Source: Candidatus Nanohaloarchaea archaeon
GTDB lineage: Archaea > Nanohalarchaeota > Nanosalinia > Nanosalinales > JAHENU01
DNA length: 14,254 nt
Assembly (NCBI GenBank): GCA_018609855.1
Contig: JAHENU010000037.1
Location: 1 to 14,254, forward strand
Direction: 5' to 3'
How positions within the stretch are numbered: position 1 is the first letter of the stretch; every line of letters begins with the position of its first letter. This document shows positions 7,282 through 14,254 of this stretch, piece by piece. The position numbers and the translations under genes are program-made. The notes under the pieces were generated by a model that saw nothing but the letters and a program-made list of their open reading frames with translations, was not told where the DNA came from and did no database searches.

Positions 7282-10200
7282 CCTCATCACCTGATTCTGA
7301 CATATCAACGCCATAGGCTTCCAATGATTCCTGAAGACTTTCAATGTAAATTTCGACCATTCTGAAAGAACCTGTCTTCAATTTATCCATGGCCAGCCGA
7401 TGTTCCATTTTCACATCAGTCATGTCATTGCCTTGATCTTCTAATTGCTCAATATGCTGTTCCAAACTGTACAGTTGCTTTCCATACGTATTGTAAGTCT
7501 GCAATTCTTCTTCTGTAATTTTATGCGGACTGTGCAATAACGGCCGGAAATGGACGAACCACGGACGGCCCTGGTTGTACTGCGGATTTTGTGTCATACC
7601 TATCCCGACATCTTGTTTGGTTACGCGCTTTGCGTACTCCTCGCCATATTTATCCCGCACTCGGCTAATATCATCCAACGACTTGGTGTGTAGCTGTACC
7701 TCACTCATTACGTTGCCTTTCAACGCTTCCTTAAAGTCAGCTAATACCTGAGAGACCATGACCATGCCAATGCCCCACTTTCTGAACTCCCTCGCCGCTC
7801 TCTCTAGCGCGGTGTAGCCACCTTTGCCACCATATTTTTCCAAGAGACGATGCACTTCATCAAACACAATTAACATGCGCAAATCAGAGCTTTCCTCCCA
7901 TTGTTGTTCAAATATGGTGTTAATGATGCGTTTTACTGCCGTATCATATTCTTCAGATTCCAGTTTGTCCATAGTAAAGACAGTGATCTCTCCCGGATTC
8001 ATATACCGGCTAAAGTCAATATCCACCTCGGGATCAGTCACTTCGTAAATCATGCCTTTGAAAGGCCGTGGATCGGAGTCCTCATCTAATCCAAACGCAC
8101 CATAGCTTTCCAACATGTAATCATCACGATTTGGCTTTACAAAGCCAGTCCACTGTGCCGTGGGATCGAATACAACCACAGGAATATCATCTTTCAACAA
8201 CTCCTCTACAGCTACCATTGCAGAGACGGATTTCCCAGATCCTGTCGCCCCGGCTGTAATCATATGTGTCATCAAATCTTGTTTAGACACAGTAGCCTTG
8301 CGATTTGTCTCCGCGATTTTCCCGACCCACAACGAGCCCTGTGGCAATTGCTCTTCATCAACAGGGAAGATATACTTGGTCTTCGCCTCTTTCCACTTGA
8401 TATAGTATTTTCTGCCATAATAGCCGCCAACCACGAGCAATAGCATAATGGCAATGCCAACAGCCACTTTAATCTTAAACGGCGTCCAGAACGGTTGCAC
8501 TACGGCAAATACAGCAGCAGAGGAGGCGGTTTTGTTATTATATTGCGCGACGGCTTCAATGAAGTATTCACCCGTTCCCACAGTAAACCGATCCAGTGGG
8601 ATCGAGCGGACATAGGAAAGGGAGTTGGTGATGGCAAGATCTTCCTCTTGCTGTGCAATGAGCGTTTCATTTTCTAACGTTTTAATCTGATATATCATAT
8701 GCACGTCAAAGCGTTCCTTAAAGCCTAGGTTGAAGACAGAGGTATGGAAGCGTAACGTGCTATTCTGCACTACTTGCTTGGTTACCGCTTCGACTTTCAC
8801 ATCCAATAACGCCTGTTGTTCTGGCGAGACAAGAATGGTGACTGGAATCTCACGCGTGCTGCCGCCAAAGTCCACTACCGCATTACCAGTGTAGGCGCCT
8901 GGTTCTGCCGTGGGCTTGGCAAACACTTCTACCTCAACTGTTCTACTTTCTCCGCCTTCAAGCTGAAAGACATCCTCTTCAAAGGTAATAAAGCTTTGAA
9001 TGGCTCCTGTCGCTCGTAATTGCACTTCAGACGAACTATCTTCTTTCAGATTGTCAACTGTTAAGGAATATGTTTTCTTCTCACCAGGACTCAACGTTAC
9101 ATCGATCAAATCAGTTTTGACACTGAAATCAGATTGGGCGGCATCGGTCTGGTTTTGTTCAAATTCTTCTAATGTATTGCGAAGCTGATCCTCAGTCAAT
9201 CCGCCAGTGCCGCCACCACTTCCTCCACCGCCAGAGCCACCACCACTGCCGCCGCTACCGCCACCACCTGAATCACTTCCTGAATCCCCGCTGCCGTCTG
9301 AAGATGGCTCATTTTCAACTAACGCATAAGCCGAGAAAGGGTCTGTATCATGCACAGTAACTGTTTGTGCATTGCCATCAATAGCCCCGCCAAGTCCAGT
9401 CCAGCCGCTGGCACCGCATTCTTCTGACGTAAACGCCCAATCATCACATGTGTAAATTTCCAGCCGCGTTTCATCATCCACATCATCCTGACCAGCATAG
9501 CTCATAGTGATATTCACCGCACTGAGGTTGAATGCGTTCTGCACTCCAATGCCTTTGCTAATAACATCACGTGAGGAATTGTCTATGCTCAATTGCAAGA
9601 CTGAACTGCTGATATTAGAAAACTCAATTGGATCGGAGACATCCTTGGTAATTGGCACATCAAATAACGTCATCGTGTGATCGAAAATGTTGAACGCAGC
9701 AAAGTGCAAGTCGTAGGTGCGATTTCGAATAAGCTCAGAGGCAAACCCATCGGCATGCATTTCCTCAATAAGGTAGATATCACCTAATTCCTGGCCATTC
9801 CGATACAAGGAAAGGTTTGTCTCCACTGATGCATTTTGTGAGGTGTCAATATCGAGACTGAGGTTAATATGCGGCGTTCTAAACACTTCAAACCAATTCT
9901 GTGTCGTGTGTGAATTCCCTGTCGTATCATTTGCGGTAATATTGATGTCATAATCTCCGATGCTCAGATTGCTGAATGACGCATTCCACGTCGTATTAGA
10001 AAGATCTTGCGTTTCGTTGCGCATCGTTGTATTCTCTACAACGATATCTGATTCGTTTTGGACTGTAATAAAGACACCAGTGTTATTTAATTGAGCGTTG
10101 TCAGTAATGCGCGTTGTTACATTCACGGCACCTTGTGCTGCTATATCAGTGGTATTCACAAAGACAAATTGTGGTGGTGTGACATCACGATAGGTCACCG

Positions 10201-13200
10201 CAGCTGATTCGCTGTCTGAGGTAATAAAACCTTTCGCCGTGTAATTCCCTTCCACTTGCAATGCATAGGTTACAGCGTCGGCAATGTCTGGCGCAGTGCA
10301 ATTGAGCTCCCATTTCTTGGTTGTTGTATTAACCTGCTGCTGTAACGAACCACACCGATATTCGGTACCATTCTTCACCAAATAGGCATTCTTCCAAGTG
10401 ACGTTGTCGGTCAGCGTGGTATTCTTAAATGTCGCGTTAGTAGTCATATCGAGTACATCTCCAGCCGTCACATTCGTTGTGGCGTTATGTGTCGTTGGAC
10501 CAACGATACTCACCTTAAAGTCGGTTATATTCATGAAAATAGAAGTGTTGCGTGTCTGCGGCTGCACTGGCGTTGCATTCTGTACGGAAACTGTGCCAGT
10601 GTAAAATCCACCATTTGATGGCGCAGTGAAGTTCAATAATACCGGCTCTGTCTGCAAAGGCATAACTGTTATATTGCTCGCATTCAAACCGATTGTTCCT
10701 TGTTCTGTTACATTGCCAGAGGCGTTCAGCGTGAAGCTGAGATTCACATTGCCAGAATTGCTGATAGCTATTGTGCCCAAATCATCTGCATTATTCACGC
10801 CAGTACGAATACTCAAATTAGCAGGTGTCTGTTCCCAGCTTTTGTTTTCAGGCACGGATACGTTCAACACGACAGTATCGAATGTCTCTGGGTGTGTTGC
10901 ATTGAAAGTGAAGGAGTAATTATCTGGAGCAGTGCCAGCCGGGACTGTGTAGTTAATGGACACACTCGCGAGCGCCCCCAGCGTTACGTTCGTAGGAGTA
11001 GAATAGAGGCTCATATTGAAGCTGCTACAATTGCCTGTGACACATGAGGCAGTAACGTTACTGACGTTCGCATTCCCAGTCGCATTCATAGCGAAAGAAA
11101 CAATATCTGACGTATTATGGTCTGTCGTTGTTGAGAGAGAGGCATTGACTATCTCTATTTGCGGATTGGCCTTTACACTCACATTCAACGGCGTGGTGAC
11201 AGAACCAACCGATGTATTCGGCTGGGTCCAGTTGACAAAGAACGGAACGGTGTAGTTATCCGGCACGGTGCCTGCCGCAGCTGTTACGATGAAAGATGCA
11301 TTTTCAGACGCATTGACACTAACGTTGCCCGTATCTACTACAGATGGCGAAGCTGTCCAATTAGCTGGTACTGAGGCAGAGATATTGCTGAAATACGCAA
11401 CACCGTTTCCTGTATTATTGCCAGTCACGGTTACTGCAACACTCTCGTTTACTGTTTGTGAAATATTAGTGAATGTCGCTGTTGTTGTATTAAGAGATGG
11501 TACAACGGTAGTGGCGCCAATAGCGGTAAACGAAAGCTGCTGTGAGCAATTGATAAGGCCGATAGAGTCGTTCGCACACACTTGGACAGTGTGCTCACCA
11601 CCTTCCTCTGGCGTGTAATTCACCTTTTGCAGGCCGCTGGCATTGCCCATTGTGACATTGGTGCTGTTACCGCTTGGTGGAGTGATGGCCGCCCATACTG
11701 TGCTGACGGCATTATTATCAGATGCGTTACCCTCAATCGTTGTGTGTTCGAACGTCGTATCTAATGAAGTAGGCTGCACAGAGGCATCAGTCATTTCGGG
11801 GGGTGTGTCTGTTACTTCCACATCTAGATCAGTATCTAACGACGCCGGTTCTCCGAACGAACTATTGCTAAACGTAACGGTGCCACTATAGTTCTTCTTC
11901 TCACTGCCAGTACTGTAATTAAACACGGCCGTTTTTGTGGTTCCGCGCGGTACATAAATGTAGTCAGGCTGATCGAAAATAATGCCGCCCACTGTGCCTG
12001 ATACAGTGACAGAATAGTTTATGTCGGCATTGCCCGTATTGTTCAGAGTAATCTCCCAGCTATCGCTGATCTTAGTATCTAGTTTTTGTTCAATAGTGCT
12101 AGGACTTCTATTCCAACTGCCATCATGCGGCACCGTAATAGCGAGGGTGTAATCATCCCAGCAATTGGCTTTCGGATTGCAGTCATTATAGTTTTGTGTC
12201 GCGTTGATCGTTTCAAACACAGTATAATTGCCACTATCCTCTCCTTCTGGCACTGCTATAGCCAGATCAACTGTCTGATTATCACCGGCACTGAGCGTTG
12301 ATGGTAAATTAGACGCATTGACGGAAATATTGAGATTAGATTCGTTCGTTGTACGGTTGATGCTTGTTAACACAACATTGCCAGCCGCCTCTACTGTTAC
12401 ATTTGTTGTTTCCTGTGTGTCATGCGAGACAGTGATATTTCGTTGTGTTTCCGGAATCTGTAAGACAGGATTGGAGACAACTGTCACTGTGGTCGCATTG
12501 GTTGAATGATTGTGGGATAAGTCAGGATTCTCCCACGTTACGTTTGTCGTTACGTCTGTGTCAGTACCGCCCGGCGCATCAGAGGTTACATTCATTGCTA
12601 TGGTTGCGTTACAGCCTTCGTACGTACTAAGGTTGCCACAGGAGACAAACGTATTGTTGAATGAAAAACCAGATACGTCTGTTGAGATGCTTATGTTCAT
12701 AAACCGCAACGTGGCGTTGTTGGTGTTATTTACGCTTGTATTAAATGTGAATGAGTAATTATTGTCCTGGGTAATGCCTGAAGCTGTCTCAGATTGGGGC
12801 AATTGCCGATGTTGTGGCACAGCAGTTGCATATACAATGATACTGCCGGCATCAAATGAATTGATATTATTAGAGGAATCATTCGCATAAACCGTAACAT
12901 TATGGGTGCCATCATGATCAGGAACATACGTAGCAGTGTAATTATCCGAATTCCTTTCGTTCAGTGTCACATTCTCCTGTCCTGCGTTCCATGTAAACTG
13001 TGCCCAAACAGTTGATACATTCAAATTATCCGAGACATTGGCGGTAACAGTCACATTCTCATATACTGCCTCTAACGCATCAGTGCTAAAGTGTGTTTCG
13101 TGAATGGTCGGCAGGATACCATCTTCTACTTGCAACGTGAGATTCATGGAGCGGCTATTTGGATAGGCAGTCGCATTTGACAATATGACCGTATCTTCCA

Positions 13201-14254
13201 CTGTTGTCGGCGTCTCATTTACCGGAATGCTGTAATTGACAGGTAAGGAAGTATTAGTAGTATTACTGACTGTTTGATACGACGGTATTGTGATAAGATC
13301 AGAGATGTTTCCAGAGCGATTGATGCTGAAGTTGAGATCAATGTCACCGGTATTATTCAATGAAAGATTGATAGTGCCTGTGTCGTTGGTAAAAACAGTC
13401 TCAGTCGTATCACCGGCAAAGTCCCAGCGCTTATCAGTGATGGTCACAGTCATATTATTCTCTACAGAAGCATTCGTGCCATTCGCCTGTTCCCAGGTTG
13501 CTGTTTGATTTAGTGTGTAATTACCGGGCGGAATTGTGGTAAAGGCCGTAATATTATACACAGCCGTGCATTGGTCGCCCCCATCAGTCACATTTGTCTC
13601 TTCCACTTTGCCACAGCGTGTTGTTGTTGCGTTGGCGCTGAAGTTGGCTGGCACTGCCAGTGATATGTTGGTTGCATAGGCACCGCCCTGACCGGTGTTA
13701 TTAAATGCCACAGAGAGTAAGAAACTTTCGTTGTGCAGATAACTTACCTTGCTAAGTTCAACAGATGATGTATTTGGTTCTACCTGACCACTGGTGGATG
13801 CAATGACTTCAATATCCTTATCTGCCGTATCATCGGTAAGTCGTGAACTATCTCTGGCAAATATATCAGCTGATTTTGTGCCGGCACTGCTGAAGGTCAT
13901 GTTTTTTTGGTAGGTGCCATTATGTGAATCGCCGCTAACACGTGTCATTGTTTGTGTACCACCACTACGTCGGAGGACTGTATCAACTTTCACATTATCG
14001 GTTATCCGGGCTTCATACACGGCCGTTTCCTTGTCAACATCGACAAGGCCGTCGGTAGAGGGAGCATTGATGTCATATCGTTCTATGACTGGATCAGTAT
14101 TGTCTTCAATCGTGATTGTTTCATTCAACGTTGCGTTGGTGACATTGTAGTAGAGAGAGGCATTATCATCAATGGAACAGGCAAGTGACACAACAGCTTC
14201 TTGCCGGTCATCGTTGTCGCTGTCTTGCGTGAATAATGATGCATAATCGGTTGG
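7274..14254 (-). CDS. Giant surface protein fused to a HerA/FtsK-type ATPase (5' end outside the window)
   Basis: At least 2326 residues; the frame is open through the right edge, so the GTG at 14191 is not its start. Numbering begins at the first visible codon. Residues 1-1650 are about 15 beta-sandwich modules rich in Asn and Thr, of CARDB/Ig-like character. Residues 1651-1685 are a Gly/Ser linker, about 1707-1920 two further beta domains, about 1929-1948 a membrane helix followed by Arg/Lys-rich residues, and about 1970-2245 the ATPase. Motifs seen: Walker A GATGSGKS (2002-2009), DUF87-like PVVVFDP after it, Walker B MLIVFDEVHRL with Asp2132-Glu2133, and the downstream MVMVSQ strand. The tail (to 2326) is helical and ends ESGDEDE. 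About 140 N-x-S/T sequons and 15 cysteines lie before the membrane helix and none after. The ATPase family pumps DNA or protein; that role here, and a function in contact or adhesion, are inferences. Confidence 0.93.
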   Translation of the reverse strand, partial: PTDYASLFTQDSDNDDRQEAVVSLACSIDDNASLYYNVTNATLNETITIEDNTDPVIERYDINAPSTDGLVDVDKETAVYEARITDNVKVDTVLRRSGGTQTMTRVSGDSHNGTYQKNMTFSSAGTKSADIFARDSSRLTDDTADKDIEVIASTSGQVEPNTSSVELSKVSYLHNESFLLSVAFNNTGQGGAYATNISLAVPANFSANATTTRCGKVEETNVTDGGDQCTAVYNITAFTTIPPGNYTLNQTATWEQANGTNASVENNMTVTITDKRWDFAGDTTETVFTNDTGTINLSLNNTGDIDLNFSINRSGNISDLITIPSYQTVSNTTNTSLPVNYSIPVNETPTTVEDTVILSNATAYPNSRSMNLTLQVEDGILPTIHETHFSTDALEAVYENVTVTANVSDNLNVSTVWAQFTWNAGQENVTLNERNSDNYTATYVPDHDGTHNVTVYANDSSNNINSFDAGSIIVYATAVPQHRQLPQSETASGITQDNNYSFTFNTSVNNTNNATLRFMNISISTDVSGFSFNNTFVSCGNLSTYEGCNATIAMNVTSDAPGGTDTDVTTNVTWENPDLSHNHSTNATTVTVVSNPVLQIPETQRNITVSHDTQETTNVTVEAAGNVVLTSINRTTNESNLNISVNASNLPSTLSAGDNQTVDLAIAVPEGEDSGNYTVFETINATQNYNDCNPKANCWDDYTLAITVPHDGSWNRSPSTIEQKLDTKISDSWEITLNNTGNADINYSVTVSGTVGGIIFDQPDYIYVPRGTTKTAVFNYSTGSEKKNYSGTVTFSNSSFGEPASLDTDLDVEVTDTPPEMTDASVQPTSLDTTFEHTTIEGNASDNNAVSTVWAAITPPSGNSTNVTMGNASGLQKVNYTPEEGGEHTVQVCANDSIGLINCSQQLSFTAIGATTVVPSLNTTTATFTNISQTVNESVAVTVTGNNTGNGVAYFSNISASVPANWTASPSVVDTGNVSVNASENASFIVTAAAGTVPDNYTVPFFVNWTQPNTSVGSVTTPLNVSVKANPQIEIVNASLSTTTDHNTSDIVSFAMNATGNANVSNVTASCVTGNCSSFNMSLYSTPTNVTLGALASVSINYTVPAGTAPDNYSFTFNATHPETFDTVVLNVSVPENKSWEQTPANLSIRTGVNNADDLGTIAISNSGNVNLSFTLNASGNVTEQGTIGLNASNITVMPLQTEPVLLNFTAPSNGGFYTGTVSVQNATPVQPQTRNTSIFMNITDFKVSIVGPTTHNATTNVTAGDVLDMTTNATFKNTTLTDNVTWKNAYLVKNGTEYRCGSLQQQVNTTTKKWELNCTAPDIADAVTYALQVEGNYTAKGFITSDSESAAVTYRDVTPPQFVFVNTTDIAAQGAVNVTTRITDNAQLNNTGVFITVQNESDIVVENTTMRNETQDLSNTTWNASFSNLSIGDYDINITANDTTGNSHTTQNWFEVFRTPHINLSLDIDTSQNASVETNLSLYRNGQELGDIYLIEEMHADGFASELIRNRTYDLHFAAFNIFDHTMTLFDVPITKDVSDPIEFSNISSSVLQLSIDNSSRDVISKGIGVQNAFNLSAVNITMSYAGQDDVDDETRLEIYTCDDWAFTSEECGASGWTGLGGAIDGNAQTVTVHDTDPFSAYALVENEPSSDGSGDSGSDSGGGGSGGSGGGSGGGGSGGGTGGLTEDQLRNTLEEFEQNQTDAAQSDFSVKTDLIDVTLSPGEKKTYSLTVDNLKEDSSSEVQLRATGAIQSFITFEEDVFQLEGGESRTVEVEVFAKPTAEPGAYTGNAVVDFGGSTREIPVTILVSPEQQALLDVKVEAVTKQVVQNSTLRFHTSVFNLGFKERFDVHMIYQIKTLENETLIAQQEEDLAITNSLSYVRSIPLDRFTVGTGEYFIEAVAQYNNKTASSAAVFAVVQPFWTPFKIKVAVGIAIMLLLVVGGYYGRKYYIKWKEAKTKYIFPVDEEQLPQGSLWVGKIAETNRKATVSKQDLMTHMITAGATGSGKSVSAMVAVEELLKDDIPVVVFDPTAQWTGFVKPNRDDYMLESYGAFGLDEDSDPRPFKGMIYEVTDPEVDIDFSRYMNPGEITVFTMDKLESEEYDTAVKRIINTIFEQQWEESSDLRMLIVFDEVHRLLEKYGGKGGYTALERAAREFRKWGIGMVMVSQVLADFKEALKGNVMSEVQLHTKSLDDISRVRDKYGEEYAKRVTKQDVGIGMTQNPQYNQGRPWFVHFRPLLHSPHKITEEELQTYNTYGKQLYSLEQHIEQLEDQGNDMTDVKMEHRLAMDKLKTGSFRMVEIYIESLQESLEAYGVDMSESGDEDE
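7288..7291 (-). promoter_or_regulatory. Ribosome-binding site that decides the start of the single-pass membrane protein
   Basis: GGTG (within AGGTGAT) on the minus strand lies in the last codons of the giant gene, six bases before the ATG at 7281. It favours that ATG over in-frame ATGs at 7287 and 7344 and suggests translational coupling. Confidence 0.5.
9200..9304 (-). repeat. Gly/Ser-rich low-complexity linker coding tract
   Basis: This stretch encodes about 35 residues made almost only of Gly, Ser and Asp, ending in runs of GGGGSGG type. On the plus strand it appears as repeated CCGCCAC-type units. It separates the sequon-dense stalk from two membrane-proximal beta domains that carry few sequons, and so is probably a flexible hinge. 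Such a tract is prone to length change by slippage. Confidence 0.85.
9881..14095 (-). repeat. Higher-order protein repeat of beta-sandwich modules in the giant surface protein
   Basis: About thirteen modules of 100-117 residues fall into recurring types. Type A (for example VSDNLNVSTVWAQFTW, ASDNNAVSTVWAAITPP, ITDNAQLNNTGVFITV) begins near visible residues 54, 379, 817 and 1358. Type B (NNTGQGGAYATNISLAVPAN, NNTGNGVAYFSNISASVPAN) begins near 157, 479 and 918. Related B' modules begin near 595 and 1030. Type C (ITLNNTGNADINYSV, IAISNSGNVNLSF), opening with a conserved Trp, begins near 274, 712 and 1138. The order is A-B-C, then A-B-B'-C twice, then one unassigned module (about 1245-1357) and a last A. 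The copies are diverged, so they are protein repeats rather than exact DNA repeats. Boundaries were set by eye. Confidence 0.65.

Noticed and set aside
7282..7344. Longer N-terminus for the single-pass membrane protein from ATG at 7344
   Set aside because: It would add 21 residues before a good signal peptide and lie deep in the giant gene. The ATG at 7281 has a well-spaced GGTG.
7274..8347. HerA of the HerA-NurA DNA end-resection system
   Set aside because: No NurA, Mre11 or Rad50 gene is present, and the ATPase is tethered to the membrane beneath a huge external domain, which does not fit DNA repair.
10398..11891. Several plus-strand frames of 60-116 codons opposite the stalk region
   Set aside because: They are Val/Thr/Ser-rich mirror readings of the repetitive Asn/Thr codons on the other strand and have no start signals.
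14189..14191. GTG as the start of the giant protein
   Set aside because: The same frame is open for all 21 codons to the window edge, and no signal peptide or ribosome-binding site is found at this GTG.

Overview
The window looks archaeal. The evidence is a GatD gene (the archaeal tRNA-dependent amidase), a pilin with a class III (prepilin-peptidase) signal, TATA-box promoters with little or no leader, a HerA/FtsK-superfamily ATPase and a surface protein dense in N-glycosylation sequons. The pilin N-terminus, very compact spacing and giant surface protein resemble DPANN archaea. That placement is an inference and the host could be another archaeon. Every gene I can support is on the minus strand, so transcription runs from right to left.

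Layout in transcription order. (1) 14254-7274: a giant protein, at least 2326 residues, open at the right edge. It has about 1,900 residues of secreted Ig-like modules, a Gly/Ser linker, two membrane-proximal beta domains, one membrane helix, and a cytoplasmic P-loop ATPase with an acidic helical tail. (2) 7281-6256: a single-pass membrane protein with a signal peptide, an external beta domain, an external coiled coil, a membrane helix and a cytoplasmic coiled coil. (3) 6269-4425: a four-cysteine zinc ribbon followed by about 570 residues of coiled coil. (4) 4420-2639: a proline-free coiled coil of about 593 residues. (5) 2633-1854: a proline-free coiled coil of 259 residues. Genes 1-5 overlap by 8 and 14 bases or are separated by 4 and 5 bases, so they form one tight operon whose promoter lies to the right of the window. 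(6) 1805-1374: a small type IV pilin-like protein with its own TATA box and ribosome-binding site. (7) 1319 to the left edge: gatD, nearly complete, with a leaderless-type promoter.

The notable system is the five-gene operon. One polypeptide links a long, probably N-glycosylated and disulfide-bonded external stalk to an internal ATPase. About 140 N-x-S/T sequons lie before the membrane helix and none after it. Its partners are a second membrane-crossing protein and three soluble coiled-coil proteins with no export signal. I infer an envelope-spanning machine, such as a contact, adhesion or translocation apparatus in which an outer stalk is coupled to a motor and an internal coiled-coil scaffold. 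The adjacent pilin may be a further surface component, while gatD is housekeeping. The function is not proven by the sequence, and I do not know of a described system with this gene order. There is no gene-free stretch over 300 bases; the two gaps are 48 and 54 bases and both hold promoters.
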